Below are positions 12,392 to 24,718 of a stretch of 64,000 nucleotides of DNA, piece by piece. Origin of the DNA: Baylisascaris procyonis (Eukaryota > Nematoda > Chromadorea > Rhabditida > Ascarididae); assembly GCA_037389465.1 (NCBI GenBank), contig JAZARR010000234.1:682001-746000 (forward strand). The letters are read 5' to 3'. A program made the translations under genes and the position numbers. The stretch's first letter is position 1. Every line of letters begins with the position of its first letter. Under the pieces are notes generated by a model, which was given only the letters and a program-made list of their open reading frames with translations, had not been told where the DNA came from and searched no databases.

Positions 12392-13725
12392 GCGAGTTGT
12401 TTGCTATCGTTGTTACCACTTAACTGTATAATTAAAAAGTTCTTGCAAGGGATTCACTACCTCTGACACTTATATTTTTCCTTTAATGGGTTCATATAGT
12501 TAAAAGCTATTAGCAGGTTTAGTGTTGCAACAAAAAAACGATGAAAATATGCTGGAAATTCATTATTAATAAATCTAAAAATTATTTATCTTTGTTTTTA
12601 AATCGATAAATCTATCGTTTGCGAATTGCTTTTAGGAGTTTTTCATTGGTTATTCTCTTGTTTTTCTTAGTATGTTATTGACTCTTTTCTATATGATATC
12701 TTTGATTATTTATTGCGAATCGTATAACTATTGATTCCTTCGCAAATAACGGACATGGGAAATACACGGGAAAACACGGGAAATACATGCAAACACGGGA
12801 AAATAACGGGCATTTAGTCATTATATTCCAAAATGTTGTTTTCTTATCACTTCTCATATTTTATAACAATAATTGTTTTAATGAATTTATTGATTGTTGA
12901 TTTACGATCCATAATCGAATCTTTTATATATATTTGTTTTATAGGCGATTCATTTATTTATCAAGGTCATTAGTGGGATTTCCAATTAATGCATTCTGTC
13001 ATTTCTGCGAGGGCATTTTTTTCTCAAAAGACGTTTTTTGTATTGTTGGATAGATGCTCTTGAGTTAAAAAAAAACTTTTTTTTGCGGTTTATCAACGAA
13101 AACCACTCTTCAATTTTAAAGTAGAATAATAGTCGGGGTTTCGATTAACCATCAACTTTGTTTAGATATTAGTAAGGAGGATGGGGATAGTCTCTTCGGT
13201 CGCGTTGTTCACTTGCAGTGGTCATTTCTTTGTTTGTTTTTTTTTTCAAAAGTTCTTTAACAGAGGTACTTCAATCTAATTGAAAATGTTGTCAATAACT
13301 TTCACTGAAATAATGCGAATATTAGCTTCCGGCCACCAATCTGCTAATATAACGCCGTTGTGAGCCCTCCACTGGAAAGATTACTATGACAGCCATTGTG
13401 AAAAATATACATATATATATAGGTGAAGATTTCAATAAGGATAATTGCAAGAAAAGTCTCCAAGGACATCTATCAGGGATTCTTGAACTAAAAACTTCAA
13501 TTCATTGCAAAAAAAAGCGTTTTCTTAGTAAAAATACACAGTTCATTGCTAGTGTATTATTGACGTATCTCCAAACATCGCACGCTGAGCAAAGCGCGCG
13601 CTATCTAATCTATGCACTCCTCTATCCTCAGTTGTATCACTTTCGCTCTAGTCGACTAGTTGATCTCCTATTATCATACTCTTTCGATGCTTTTTTTTCT
13701 CTGCTCCACTTGTTTTCTTCTTTAG

Positions 13726-13853
13726 GGTGAATCTGTTTGTCGGACTTTTACGTTGGCGAAATTCCAACGATGCGGCAATAAGTTCGAGTATATGTGTGAA
13801 CGTGTGTTATTCGGCTACGTGTTGTATTCGACTTGAATGGAGCGAAACTCAAG
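13726..13853 (+). CDS. candidate exon downstream of the integrin-like series
   Basis: Acceptor TTCTTTAG and donor GTGCGT (CTCAAG|GTGCGT). In the phase left by the exon at 12203-12391 the frame begins GESVCRTFTL, contains two further Cys residues (RCGNKF, MCERV) and hits TGA a few codons before the donor. A second frame, offset by one base, is open to the donor and ends RLEWSETQ. Either an upstream exon is missing or a base error lies here. Integrin alpha chains do have a Cys cluster at this point, but this match is weak. Confidence 0.3.
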
Positions 13854-14975
13854 GTGCGTTTATTTGTGTTGTTGAGGGTATTGGTGGGATGATGACAATT
13901 ATAGAATGTTATGGGAATCTATATTAGACGTAAAGAATCCACAAGCTGTGCTTTGTTTTTTTTTTTCAACACTTTAAAATGCATTCTTTCGTTCATTCAT
14001 TATGCCTCTTTCATAAGTCCATCCATCTCGGTATTGCCAAAATTGTTGAAACGATTGCATGAAGGTCGATCTACTTTATGCCCTCCCGCATTCAGAAATG
14101 AAAGTTCCCACGCTTATGATGTGTTGATGCGTTGCAATTGTTGATAGATAACATAAGGTTTTGTCGAACATCATTTGGTGCTTCGTGAATATTTGTGAGC
14201 GTTGGTAGCTGCCGCTGACTCTGTTTTATGGTTTATACATGATTTTGTGCTGTTAGAGTTGAATGGAAGCCGCGAGAGATAGACTTAGAGGCCTGACAGT
14301 TTGACGTCATCGTTTATCATCCAGGCCTTTTTGCATGCTCTCTTGCAAGCCGTTGTGCTTATCCTTACACTTAAGTTGCGGTCTCTGATGTTGATTTCAT
14401 CGTTGTTTTAGAGTTAATTAGTGAAAGGTTGTACTTAGATAATGAAAGGCATAAGGTTGGATGTTCAAGTTGGAAAGGTTAGATCTAAATATGCATAACC
14501 ATAATTTGAATGCTTGCGATTAGTGCGAGAATGAGTTATGAGGTGTGCATCACTCATGTGATCGAGTGGTCACACTCATTGAGTACGGTATTTCAACATT
14601 TTTTGCAGCATCTTTCACGTTTTCTTCATTAAAATTTTATCCGCTATGTGGTTATCCATGCCGTCTTTCTTTTATCTTCTCATCTATCGTTCCCCTACAT
14701 ATACTACTTTCTCCCTCTTCTTTGAAATCAGTTGAAATAATAGCATCCATTCAATTTGTTTAATGCTTTAAATATTTGGCTTTTCGGAGTTATGTGGTTG
14801 TCGAGTATATAGTATGTATTCACGCTTGGCTTTTTAGACTGTAGGTGTTATATTTGTGCATAGTGAGGGCATATGAAGTATTGCGGCATCTCAGATGATA
14901 TCGCATTTTTCAGAACTTATTGCTTTACTATACAAGATATGCCAACTCGATGTAAATGAGGTTGATCCTGAACCT

Positions 14976-15012
14976 CATGCTATCCCAGCTAAAAGGGAGT
15001 TGGGATAGCATG
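14976..15012. other. perfect 12-bp inverted repeat (hairpin)
   Basis: CATGCTATCCCA at 14976-14987 and TGGGATAGCATG at 15001-15012 are exact reverse complements around a 13-nt loop. It could be a structured RNA element, a protein-binding palindrome or chance. No poly-T terminator or promoter context is evident. Confidence 0.6.
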
Positions 15013-15387
15013 ACTTTGCGAAGGTCATATAATCCTGAAAAGAACTGCTGAGTTTGCTTAGTTACGTTTAGGAATTATTATTAAAGTTAGATTTTTGTCT
15101 TTTCAGAATTTCTGCTAATATTAGAATTAGAAAATAGCTTCTTTGAAGTCAGCATCTCTCGAGATAGACACCGTAATATGCAGTGGTGCTTTACTATGGG
15201 ATGGAATGGGTATATGATACTTCAAAGTTTTTCAGAAAAGGTGTAATTTCAATCGAAAGCTCATATAGAAGTAGATATAAATTTTACATTGTGAACTCTA
15301 CGAAAGCCGGCAATCACAGTTTCTCTGTTCAAGGGAAGCATATAATCTTGACTTAATCTGCGTTCAGAACATTCGTAACACTGGATA

Positions 15388-15466
15388 GAACATTCATAAT
15401 CCAGAATAATCCAGGTTTTTATTAAGTCGTAATGCAGAATAGAACATTCATAATCCAGAATAATTC
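15388..15466. repeat. short direct duplication, offset about 54 bp
   Basis: The string GAACATTCATAATCCAGAA occurs twice, starting near 15388 and near 15442, followed by TAATCC or TAATTCC. This is a small tandem duplication inside an intron-like region. Confidence 0.75.
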
Positions 15467-16319
15467 CGATTTTAATCAATTTTTATTGGCAGCGTTTTCC
15501 ACGATACCCGTTTTAGCTGTTTATTTGATTGTTGCCTATCGTTTAAGGGCTATCGATATATCGTTTGAGCGGGCCATATTATCGAAATTGAACTACATTT
15601 TGCTCTACTCGAATTGCACATCATTCGACTACTTTAAGGGTATTTTTTCCGCATACTACCGTCATTCTTCTATTTCGTTTTCAGCTTCTGTAGATTTCTT
15701 TTCTGAATATTTATCGTTTTCCATGGAAAATTAACATGTCTTATCTTCGCCTTAATAAGTAGTATACGCAGTGTTTGGCATCTAAGATGTAATACTCGAT
15801 TTATGACTGTACAAGTATGATGGTGAGTGCAGAAAATTTGTTAGAAAAAAAATTTTTTATTAGTAAAAAGTGTTCAATCGGTTCAATGCTGTTTCATAGT
15901 TCAGAAATTGAACGAACGTTTTACATTCATTTTCTCGGTCGCCATTCACCAAAATTGTGGCTATTAAAATATGTGTATTGAAACTTGGGATAGTAGGCAC
16001 ATATATACCGATCTGAAATGAACATTTAACGTTTTGACGCTTATTAGATAGGTGTGTTCTCTATAGCAGGACTAACAATTGAGGCATATTTAAGGCTTTA
16101 GTATGAGAATATCTAAGTATTTCAGTGTGTAAGTTTAGCAGTGTAAGATGCCAGAGAAATTTATAAATCATATCTGCGACTATCAGATTATTGAACGATC
16201 GATGTTTTTTGTGACTTTTTTTTTTGCAGAAAAATGTATCTTTCTTTTATGCAGACTATTAGTGAAGATGTCTATTAGGCACTAAGTGATTTTTTTATAA
16301 TGAGTGTATATGCTTGTAG

Positions 16320-16444
16320 CACGAGGTCGTCTAACCGTTCGATGGTTGCTATCGACGAGATCGTAAGCCCGATAGCTATTCTGGAAATGAAGAACAGCGA
16401 TGGGCAGCAGCCATAAGATATGGAATACGATCGGGGGATTTTAA
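16320..16444 (+). CDS. candidate exon, product uncertain, possible frame break
   Basis: Acceptor ATGCTTGTAG and donor GTGAGT. One frame reads TRSSNRSMVAIDEIVSPIAI and then a TAA at the end of DGQQP. The next frame continues as SHKIWNTIGGF. The first half resembles the S-N-R-x-x-x-x-x-x-x-x-S-P-x-A-I pattern of a YWTD propeller blade, and IWNT in the other frame sits where YWTD is expected, as if one base were wrong. An internal GTAAGC after DEI could instead be the true donor, giving a 44-bp exon. Confidence 0.3.
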
Positions 16445-17658
16445 GTGAGTTTATTTTCCCTTTCTTATTGATGAATATAGTTTATTGCAAAGTGCTGTTT
16501 GCCTCTGTTTCAAAGTTTTCGTTTTAGGATCTCTTAGGGATTGCCTAGAACAATTTATTAAGGCAGAAGTTATCTTCTGTACACGTAGTGGAATTTTTTG
16601 AACTTAAATGTTTCCGTTCCAGAATATCAAGAACGATTTATTGGGTTACTCCTGAATTCAACGTGCTTACATTGTTTGCTCATACTGAACAAAGAACTGT
16701 GTAGATTTCCGTTAAGCCGAGGTTTTTGTTAAAATCAGTCTACACAAGCAACCCGTACTCTTAAAATGGAGAGATGGAGAGAGCTTGCATAAACCCCTAG
16801 AACTTTTGTGCAGTATTTAGAAATGATGCAGTGGTGATACATGCACGTGGTAGTCAGAATTTGGCAATGGGATGGGTGCTTGCATATATGAAATACCGTT
16901 AATTTAGTAATGACATCGTTTACTAAAAATAATGTCATACATAAGGACTTCATCTCTTGTCGCATACGGCTAACTTGCAACAATCGTTTATTGTCGAACA
17001 CTTTTCTAAAGAAGTTGGCACGCTTTATTTCGAAGAATTTAGTGGGAATTTTTGAATATCTGTGATAAGTGACGTATTGTGAATTGAAAAAAAAGTAGTT
17101 TGCTGAGGAATATTGTGCTGTTGCGATGGCGTTTCCTCTAATCGTTTATAAATATGTTTGACAACCAAAAGGTCACTAGGCAGAATCTTTTTTGCAAAGA
17201 ATGGGGGAGGGTGAGATTGGTATAGATTTCAAACCGTGTCTCTTGGAAACTGAGGAATGACTTCGTTTCAAAAATTGAAAACGTCAGCAGCTTAACGAAG
17301 ATTTTAGCAATTTAACACTTAATGGAAACGGCGATTTTCCTTACCTTTTATTCAGGATCTGTTGCTGACCACTGTTTTAATGTATTTCCGGGATTGAAAG
17401 GCTTGGTGAATTCCGGAATTCCGGAATTCGTTTGTAAGGTTGTGTACACTTGAGTTCGCTATTAAGTACATTTAGTGTGCTCTTCTCCGTCTGCAGAGAT
17501 AATCTTGCCACAGTCAGTTTAGGATTTCAAGTTTTTCTTCCTCAATTTCTCTGCTTACTATTGTTGTTTTATTTCATTTGCTCTCCCTTTTCTTCATTGT
17601 AGCATTTAAATATCGTAACTGGTGGGCACGGTAAGAATTGATGGTTTATTTATTGAAG

Positions 17659-17782
17659 GTGGTCGATTCGAGACCGATGGATCAGGATAACGCTGGTGAT
17701 TATCGGCATCGTCACATTCGACCAGAAGCATCAATATGAATCATGGTCGGATCTTCACCGTAGAAGAAACTGGGAAGATATA
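17659..17782 (+). CDS. candidate exon with hydrophobic strand, product uncertain
   Basis: An open frame of 41 codons after GAAG ends at a consensus donor (GATATA|GTAAGT) in phase 0. It reads ITLVIIGIVTFDQKHQ, then ESWSDLHRRRNWEDI. The hydrophobic run could be a membrane segment. Alternatively F-D-x-K-H-x5-W-S-D-L-H-R fits a YWTD-type propeller blade of LDL-receptor relatives. The two readings imply different families and I cannot settle it. It joins in phase to the exon at 18202. Confidence 0.35.
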
Positions 17783-18201
17783 GTAAGTTTTTCATGTATC
17801 TTATTTGTTTTATTCTTTTAATACCGAAAAAAGGGGGTTATATTTAAAAGAAATGAAATAGTGACGTTGATATCTCAAATCTATGCAAAGAGCAGGTGAC
17901 AGTTTTTTAAGTGCTATTATTGTAATGGTAATGTTTTTCTTATTGCATGCTGTAGTGGTTTTAAAACGCTTCACAGTAGCCAAGTATGTGAGAGGGATTT
18001 CCTTTCTTTTAATTCATCAGAGCTATGCTAAAGAACAGCAGATATACTCATTTCACAGTTTTTAAAAGTTTTAGCGTGAAATGCCGATTGATTTGCAAAT
18101 TATTCAATGTTTGGCTTTGTTTCCATAAACATCCCAATGCCCACAATTTCTAGTTACGCTGGGCCTTTAAATATTTTCTTGTATTTCTTATTGATGTCCA
18201 G

Positions 18202-18255
18202 AAAGTTATCGTTATAGCGGCTGCTCAATTTGGAATCACCATGACAAAGGGAAAG
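18202..18255 (+). CDS. candidate short exon
   Basis: Eighteen codons, phase 0 to 0, acceptor GATGTCCAG, donor GTTAGT. The peptide is KVIVIAAAQFGITMTKGK. Phase agrees with the exon ending at 17782. Q-F-G-I-T followed by a charged turn is typical of YWTD propeller blades, but the hydrophobic start could equally be part of a membrane segment. Confidence 0.35.
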
Positions 18256-19842
18256 GTTAGTGGGGTTTGTCTGAATTTATCACATTGGAAACGGTAAGGG
18301 TAAAAAAAAGTAGTGATTTCCAGGTTGCAGTGGTTATGATGCCGCATCGTGTGATCGTCTTACGTTCGCCGGATTAGAGGCCGAATATTTCAAAATGTAA
18401 CTTTTTATACGCCTTATTCTAGTATTCTTGAAGCAGCTTAGATTGCATATGCGAAGGGATAAGGAATCGATTATGTGAATTGTTTTCCACAATTTTACTC
18501 GCATCGGATATCATCTTGCGGGATCGTATATAGGACAAATTAAGTATGAAATATCTGATACTGTAATGATAGTTTTTCAAGATTTCATTATGGAATCACG
18601 TTAATCGCATTAGCCCCCCGTCCATATACCATTCTCGCTGTGTCAAAAACTGAACTGCATAGAGGAAGTAATGTGTGGGACAAAGACATTTGTCGTTCTA
18701 ATTCTGTAGCATTTTTGTTGTTTCAAAAAGGGGTGATATGAGAGGAAATTGAAGATGCACTAATATATGGGAGTGAAGCATAAGTACCACACATCCGTTC
18801 AAGTACCTTAGAGTATTTGATTGTGAAAAAGCAATCAGCTTGAGTGCAGCATTTATTCGATGCTGTGAATATCCATCGTGACATGTATAAAACACTTGCA
18901 ATCGAACACGTCGATATAATTGTATGGAAAAGATACGAATGTGGGATAAGTGTTCTCTCACAGATATTGAAGGGGATATCAAGTGAAATTTTTGTTGCGC
19001 CACTCGACGGTGTGTTTTAAGGGAAGCTTGTTGGCCTTGTATTGCTGAAAAGTGTTCTTTGTAGTTGGAGGTCGATAGTGCAGTGTTTTCGTGTGTGGTC
19101 ATCCCCATGACGTTCATTTCTTGGTACGTGTTAAGCATGACGATCCAAATGCGTTTCGTTGGAGTAACCTTGTGGTACGTGAATTTTCCATTCTTTTTAG
19201 GGTTTTTTCATTGAATTCTTGTGAAGTTTGTAGAATTGAACAACCTTATTGAAGCATTCCGATGAAATAGTCGGAAACGAGCCGCAGTTTGCTGAAGCAC
19301 TTCATTGATCCGAATGAGTGTTAGTGATGAAGGCTTTTGAGTGCAGCTTTTATTCTCGAGTGAATCAGTAACACTGTGAATGCTGGTTGTTTCCAACTAT
19401 ATAGTAGGAAGAACGAGATTCATTTGTTATTTCAATTTGTAGTTTTCCGTTTCTCGTTTGTTGCGGATCTGTTTTACATCTATCGATGGTCAATGAGATT
19501 ATTATGAAAGTTTTTGGTGAGGGGGAGTGCGAATAAATGAAGATCTGGATGTATTCTACGATTAGGAATACTTTGAATTCGTTGAGGCAGTTTCGTTAAG
19601 CAGTGAACGGCAATGATAAGTTGATTTGTCATACAGGTGTTTCGATTTATGAAATCGTCGTGGGGGTTCTAAGAGAGTGGAAAGAAAAAAACGAAGATGA
19701 ACGCAGCAAATGAAGGAAGTAGGAGCGATATTAGTATTTGCGTCATATTAAAAGAAGTCAGGTGTGACGGAGAGGTTAGAAAATAGAGATACTGCCGAAG
19801 AATCTATGAAAGAAAAAATGGATTAAGTGATTTGAATTTCAG

Positions 19843-19941
19843 ATGCCGAATCAATATTGCTGTGGTTGTTATCGTGCATGGCCGTGGGAAGACGCAAGCA
19901 AATGCCCCGTCGTTAATCGCACTTTCGAGCCTTTGGACTAA
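19843..19941 (+). CDS. candidate Cys-rich terminal exon
   Basis: After acceptor GAATTTCAG an open frame starts MPNQYCCGCYRAWPWEDASK, continues through one more Cys and ends in TAA. Two other frames are partly open. Four Cys in 32 residues is unlike the surroundings. It could be a terminal exon or a cryptic one; no family is recognised. Confidence 0.28.
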   Translation: MPNQYCCGCYRAWPWEDASKCPVVNRTFEPLD

Positions 19942-21467
19942 ATTTTTGTGATTGTGATTGATGTATTTATATATGTTGTTAATTGTTTGTTCTTAAACAT
20001 GTTTTTTATACTGTTTGAGCAGAACAAACGGTCTTAAATGCATCTTTTCAATTGTTTAGTAGCATTTAGCTTATTTATGATTTTTGCAATGTTTGCAGTC
20101 AATGTTTATTAGAGGAAATAGCAAAGTCAAACATTATTTAAGTGTGTTGAAAACGAAATGTAAACGGATTGATGCTTGTTTGTTCTGTGTTGTTCGGAAG
20201 AAAGGCAATGATAAAAGAGTTTAGTTGTATGTTTATTGTTGTGTTGATGTCATATTGCTTTTATAGACACACTCATTCATGAGTACCTCTATATTTTGCT
20301 TCGTCAACGCTCGTGAGACATGCCCAAATGTTTTACTCGGCGTGTTTTTTGCCTCATGGACATTTGTATGTTCGTCCATCTATATATTTCAGATGCGAGA
20401 TCAGCTAATCCTTCCAGGTAAAATTTGCATAGGGTATTTCGGGGCTAATTTTGATCCCTGCTTGAAAAAATAGCCCACTACTCTTTGAGTGCGCCATTTT
20501 ATCACTCTTCCGGTTATTTATTAGTTGGAGTTCGTGAATTTCAATTATTTTGTGGTCCAGTTTTTTTTTCACAAGCTGTTCACTAAATTTAAGCACCCTT
20601 CAGAGGCCAACCATGGAAAGGATTTTTTCGCTGTCCTAAGCCTTTGGGGTTGTCGATTTTTGTCCTTGCCGCGAAATCAGCTTTAGGAGTGCTAAGATCG
20701 ACGCCTCGTTCTGTTATGGAAGACGTCGGAGCGTCATGATACCAAAATCATGAGGGATCGATTCGGGAGAGGGATTCATTTTGACTTCATTTCGGGACTG
20801 TCGGGAGTGTAGGGATCGCCAAAAAAATTTCGCATATACGGGCATTCGAGTATCAATGTGCCATAAAATGATGGCACTTGAAAACGAAGGTGGTTGCGGA
20901 CGTCTTTGAACCGTTATGCAAAAACTATGCTTCATGTCCGCCCCTATTAAGCATCCTCCGGCTTGTATGCGTATGCAGTGATTTACTAAGATTTGAGCAG
21001 CACAAAATACTATCATTGTCGAAATTTTGGCTTCGAGATCTTGTTTGGATGAAGTTTGCGCATTATAGTTTGCTGATATTCGGTTTTTCTCTTTTAGAAG
21101 AAAGGAAATGATACGCTTTGTTGAAATCTTGCAGGTGTTGTTGATGTCGTAGATTCCTTTCACTATAAGAAGCGAATATTTTTAGACTGGTATTATCGTT
21201 GGTGCTATAGGTGGCCTGTTATTTGTTATGAACAGGACAATAGGTAAAGTAGTGCGTCATTTGAGTGGATTGCACTTAAATGATTGCAGCGACTTAGCAT
21301 GGTGGTGGAATCGTCGTTGTTCCACACAGATAGTGACTGATAAGCGTAAGATTGCATGGGATGGAGCAACTTACCATAGCGTTTTTCAGGGGTGCTACTG
21401 TAAGTTGTTTATTATAGTAGAGAATGGATTATTTCAATAGTAATTTTTGCAGTGAGAAATGGAACAG

Positions 21468-21558
21468 CCATCAAATGACGCATATATACGGTGGTCGAAG
21501 GACGCAAACAGAACGATTCTCACGAGGATAGATGTGACTACCAACGGAGGGTCGTCAG
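21468..21558 (+). CDS. candidate exon, product uncertain
   Basis: AG (GGAACAG) and donor GTGGGC bracket thirty open codons: PSNDAYIRWSKDANRTIL, then TRIDVTTNGGSS. I-x-W-x-x-D-x-x-x-x-T-I-x-R could be a propeller blade of the YWTD type. An upstream AG at 21452 would put a TGA in frame, so the later AG is preferred. Splice signals are moderate. Confidence 0.3.
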
Positions 21559-22049
21559 GTGGGCATCCTTGTGACAGATCTATCAGTTTTATTTGTTGTT
21601 GTATTTGTGAGAAAAATTAGCGGAAGTTGTTTTCTTTGGTATGTTTGCATATTTCAAGTCCTTAGTCATTATAACGTTTTGAATGAAATTAACAGCATGA
21701 ACGCAGTGCCGTCTTGAGCGAGCACTCTCTAGAAGTCAAACCTATGATTCTAGGCATCCCTTCAAACCCCTCGACTATAACCATCTTAGGTAAACGTTTT
21801 GTTCTGTCGATTGCAATAAATTTTACAATTTCACTGCATCACTCTATGATTCTGAGTAGGAGTGATTCTCTGAGAGGTTCAATACTGAGAACATCTAGAA
21901 GCATCTCGGTGATATTACAACGTCTAGAAGGTACTTTATATTCATATATTTATTTATGTCATATTGGTGTGTATTTCATTTCTGTCATAGTTTTTGGTAT
22001 TTTTTGTATTATTTCATATTTTTGATATTTAATGTATTGCGTACTTTTG

Positions 22050-22170
22050 TATTTTTAAGTGAGCGGGGGGGGGGGGAGGAAGTGGCGTTTCGCAAGTTTT
22101 AGTGCTGTATTACTTTAAATGTTGATATCAATCGCAACGAAAATTGCAATACGGTATCTTTCGAAATGCA
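22050..22170. repeat. copy of a dispersed repeat (also near 52790-52960)
   Basis: A poly-G run (about 22067-22077), GGCGTTTCGC, a GTGCTGTATTA motif and CAATACGGTATCTTTC occur here in the same order as near 52820-52930. The two copies are diverged and of the same orientation. No coding content is evident. Confidence 0.5.
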
Positions 22171-22960
22171 AACGCAGACGTGGGGGGATGTGCACTTGCC
22201 TCGTAAGCCATGCGATCGGCTTTAAAAAGGATGAAATCGAGCTGGGCCCTGGTACTTTCGAGTGCAACGAGGGATTTTTTTTTTGCTGTGCGTCTTCTCC
22301 CCTTTCTTCGATATTTCAATTTTTGGTGATCCGAAAAAAGGTGAAGTGTTTATAAGTCTATAGTTTTTTTTTAATTTTGCGGATGTAGTATAGTCATTTG
22401 CAGAGTAGAGATTGCTGAGGTTCGAACGAGTGCTTTTAGCGAACCTCGAACCGTTTTCACACTAAAAGGTTTCATCATTTGTGACCGACCGGTTTTCGCT
22501 CCTTGTTATTAAATTAATAGGAACTGTTTATACTGCTGTCATTTGTGTTTTCGGGAACAGGAAGGTAATCGGAGGCTTGTTAAACTTACTTATGCTTTCC
22601 TGCGAAATTGGGGGGGGGGGGGGAATTGAAGAGGCAAAGTTTTCCTAAATATTTTAAAAGGGAATAGCCTTTTGTCTATCTGTGCTGAGATGAATATCAT
22701 CGAAGTCAGAGAAGACGAACAGAGTGAAAAATGGGGAAAGCCGCCGAGCAGATGGAATCCATCCTGTTTCATAATGAGCTTGTTTTTGGGTTATTGATGG
22801 AACATGTTTATATCACCCTGTTTAGATATGATACAGTGTACTGATAAACACGCTTTATCACTTACAACAAAATTCGCCACCAGTTTCCGGTAATTTTAGG
22901 AAGAAATGCCATTTCCCAAAAATTATATGAAAAGGTTTGTTGGAAAGGGATCTTGATTAG

Positions 22961-23034
22961 TCCGAGCGGGCGCGGTTGACTCGAAGAAGTCGCCGATAGC
23001 CCAAGTGGAACGGCCTCTGCATGAGTATCACTGA
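22961..23034 (+). CDS. candidate short exon ending in a stop
   Basis: After acceptor CTTGATTAG a GC-rich frame reads AGAVDSKKSPIAQVERPLHE and ends YH then TGA. The patch 22961-23060 is clearly richer in GC and CpG than its flanks. This could instead reflect a regulatory segment; there is no donor. Confidence 0.22.
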
Positions 23035-23062
23035 GCGCGAACGCTTGCTCGCGTGAAAGTGA

Positions 23063-23170
23063 TCGCAGTATTACTGATCTTGTATTATTTTTCGCTGTAT
23101 TACTGATCTTATATTATTGATCGCAGTATTACTGATCTTGTATTATTGACTTAGTATTATTGGTCTTGAC
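23063..23170. repeat. short imperfect tandem repeat
   Basis: The phrase GTATTACTGATCTTGTATTA recurs about four times with variants (ATCGCAGTATTACTGATC, TTCGCTGTATTACTGATC). Units are roughly 33-37 bp. The repeat is small and imperfect. Confidence 0.7.
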
Positions 23171-24024
23171 TATGATGCAAAATGTCATATGGGCGCCAAA
23201 ATGGCAGTAGGCACGCATATATAAGCAGTGCCTTCTGCAGCAGCGCTCAGTGTTATTCGTTTTGGGGTGGGGTGAAGTGAGGCGGAGATGTGCCGAGCGG
23301 GACGATGGATTCGATGTGAAGTTTTAGTGGGTTTTATTGTCGCTGGGTAATTGTAGTTTGTTAAGATGGATGTGATGGCAAGTGTATGGTTGCGTACCCT
23401 GTACAACGGATCCACCCTACCGTTTTTGGTTTATTTCACGTTGAGTGATAAAGCATTGTATAGTTGGTTTATTTCACCGGCATACTTTAGTATAAATTGA
23501 ATTTTGAACTCTTTCTTTACTACATGGGCAAAATCAGCTGTAACCATTTGTTTATTTCTGTTATCATTTTAGAGCTTTGCATTTTTGTATAATAAATATA
23601 TAGATGTTTCTTTACTTTCACAGTTCCTCATTTCCAGGCCCATTGATTTATGAATGTTGTAATCGTTGCCAATATGTGTGCTTGGTGGATTTGAGAGGTG
23701 TGTGGTAACCTTATTTGGCATCTGATGTCGACTTTTAGAGCATCTTTGAAAACGTTTTACCCGTAGTGTTTTTGCACTCTTTTCTGATCTATGTCGATGA
23801 AATTTCCTTATCGCGTAAACATCTAACCTACAACCACTGGAATATCGCATCTTTTGTTGCTTATATGTATCCTTTCTGTGCTTTCTTCATATGTTTATGT
23901 CACCCACATGGGGGATATTGAATGAACTAAACAAAAGTGGAGCTTATATTCTTTTTAAAGTTTTGCGAACGTTTAGACCTCCCCATGTTTGAAGTATTTA
24001 AGATAACCTCCACTGTTCTTACAG

Positions 24025-24242
24025 TTTCGTAGACTCACCGCCTAATGAAGCAGTATTACACCGCCAAGAATGTGCTCTACAGCTTTCAACTCCATGTGGT
24101 GCAGATGTGAGGAGAGAGAGCCTACGAATCGTGAAGTACGGCTGGAGATTTCCGAAGGAGGGTCGAATGACTGCGGCTGAGGGAAGACGAGGCATATGCC
24201 CGCTACACCTATGATGGCGCGATACTTACTTCGGAGAGAGAG
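24025..24242 (+). CDS. candidate exon with an apparent frame break
   Basis: Acceptor TTCTTACAG and donor GTATTA (GAGAGAG|GTATTA). The first frame runs VDSPPNEAVLHRQECALQL onward through GWRFPKEGRM to a TGA at about 24211. A second frame, open from about 24171, reads LREDEAYARYTYDGAILTS and reaches the donor in phase 0. Both halves look coding, so one base gained or lost near 24171-24200 is the simplest reading. Product unknown; a fleeting resemblance to nucleoporin Nup155 did not hold up. Confidence 0.4.
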
Positions 24243-24582
24243 GTATTACATTTTACATCACTTGTTCTCTTTTTCCGTTTAATTTTTTGATTGTCAGCTT
24301 TTTCCTGACTTTGCTAAGAAAAAAGGTCTCTTAAAATAAAATCGTTTTCTTTGGATCAGGTCGAATACATTCGTTCAATAGAGTGGATCGTTCGCAGTAA
24401 GCCAGTTGCTTATAAAGGTTTGGGTGCGATTCTACAAGCGGATAAGAAAGAAAATTTGATACGGGATTCAGGTTTGAATTCGTAAGCATCAAATTTCTAA
24501 TTTGTATGATATGATGCACACCTTGTCATACCCATCCGCCAATTTAGATGAGACACTATCGAATTATTATTTTTGGTACCAG

Positions 24583-24718
24583 GCAAGGAGGTAGCGGGAA
24601 CATAGGAACACCATCTATGGATACTTCCGCGCGAAAAAAGGGAGAAAATACAGATGCGTTACTTTGGCTTAGTTTACTTCATGAAAATGTTTTTCAGAGG
24701 TTTCTTCATTTTATTTAG
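24583..24718 (+). CDS. candidate exon ending in a stop
   Basis: Following TTGGTACCAG, a frame of 44 codons runs from QGGSGNIGTPSMDTSARKKG to a TAG. There is a possible donor (GTTTTTC) before the stop. Codon content is plausible. The peptide is not recognised. Confidence 0.3.

Larger units (their letters stand above)
13854..16319. other. intron-like sequence with hairpin and small duplication
   Basis: No convincing exon. A perfect 12-bp-stem hairpin lies at 14976-15012 and a 54-bp-offset duplication at 15388-15466. Both are listed separately. Confidence 0.4.

Noticed and set aside
20714..21163. 149-residue minus-strand protein
   Set aside because: No splice or start context, composition not coding-like over most of its length; a 46-codon segment in another frame looked slightly better but lacks splice sites.
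22410..22460. tRNA gene (GGTTCGAA-like B box)
   Set aside because: The GAGGTTCG/CGAACCTC pair is a simple hairpin; no A box, acceptor stem or cloverleaf could be built.
24025..24160. Nup155 (nucleoporin) exon
   Set aside because: A loose resemblance in one stretch only; exons before and after show no Nup155 motifs in the required order.
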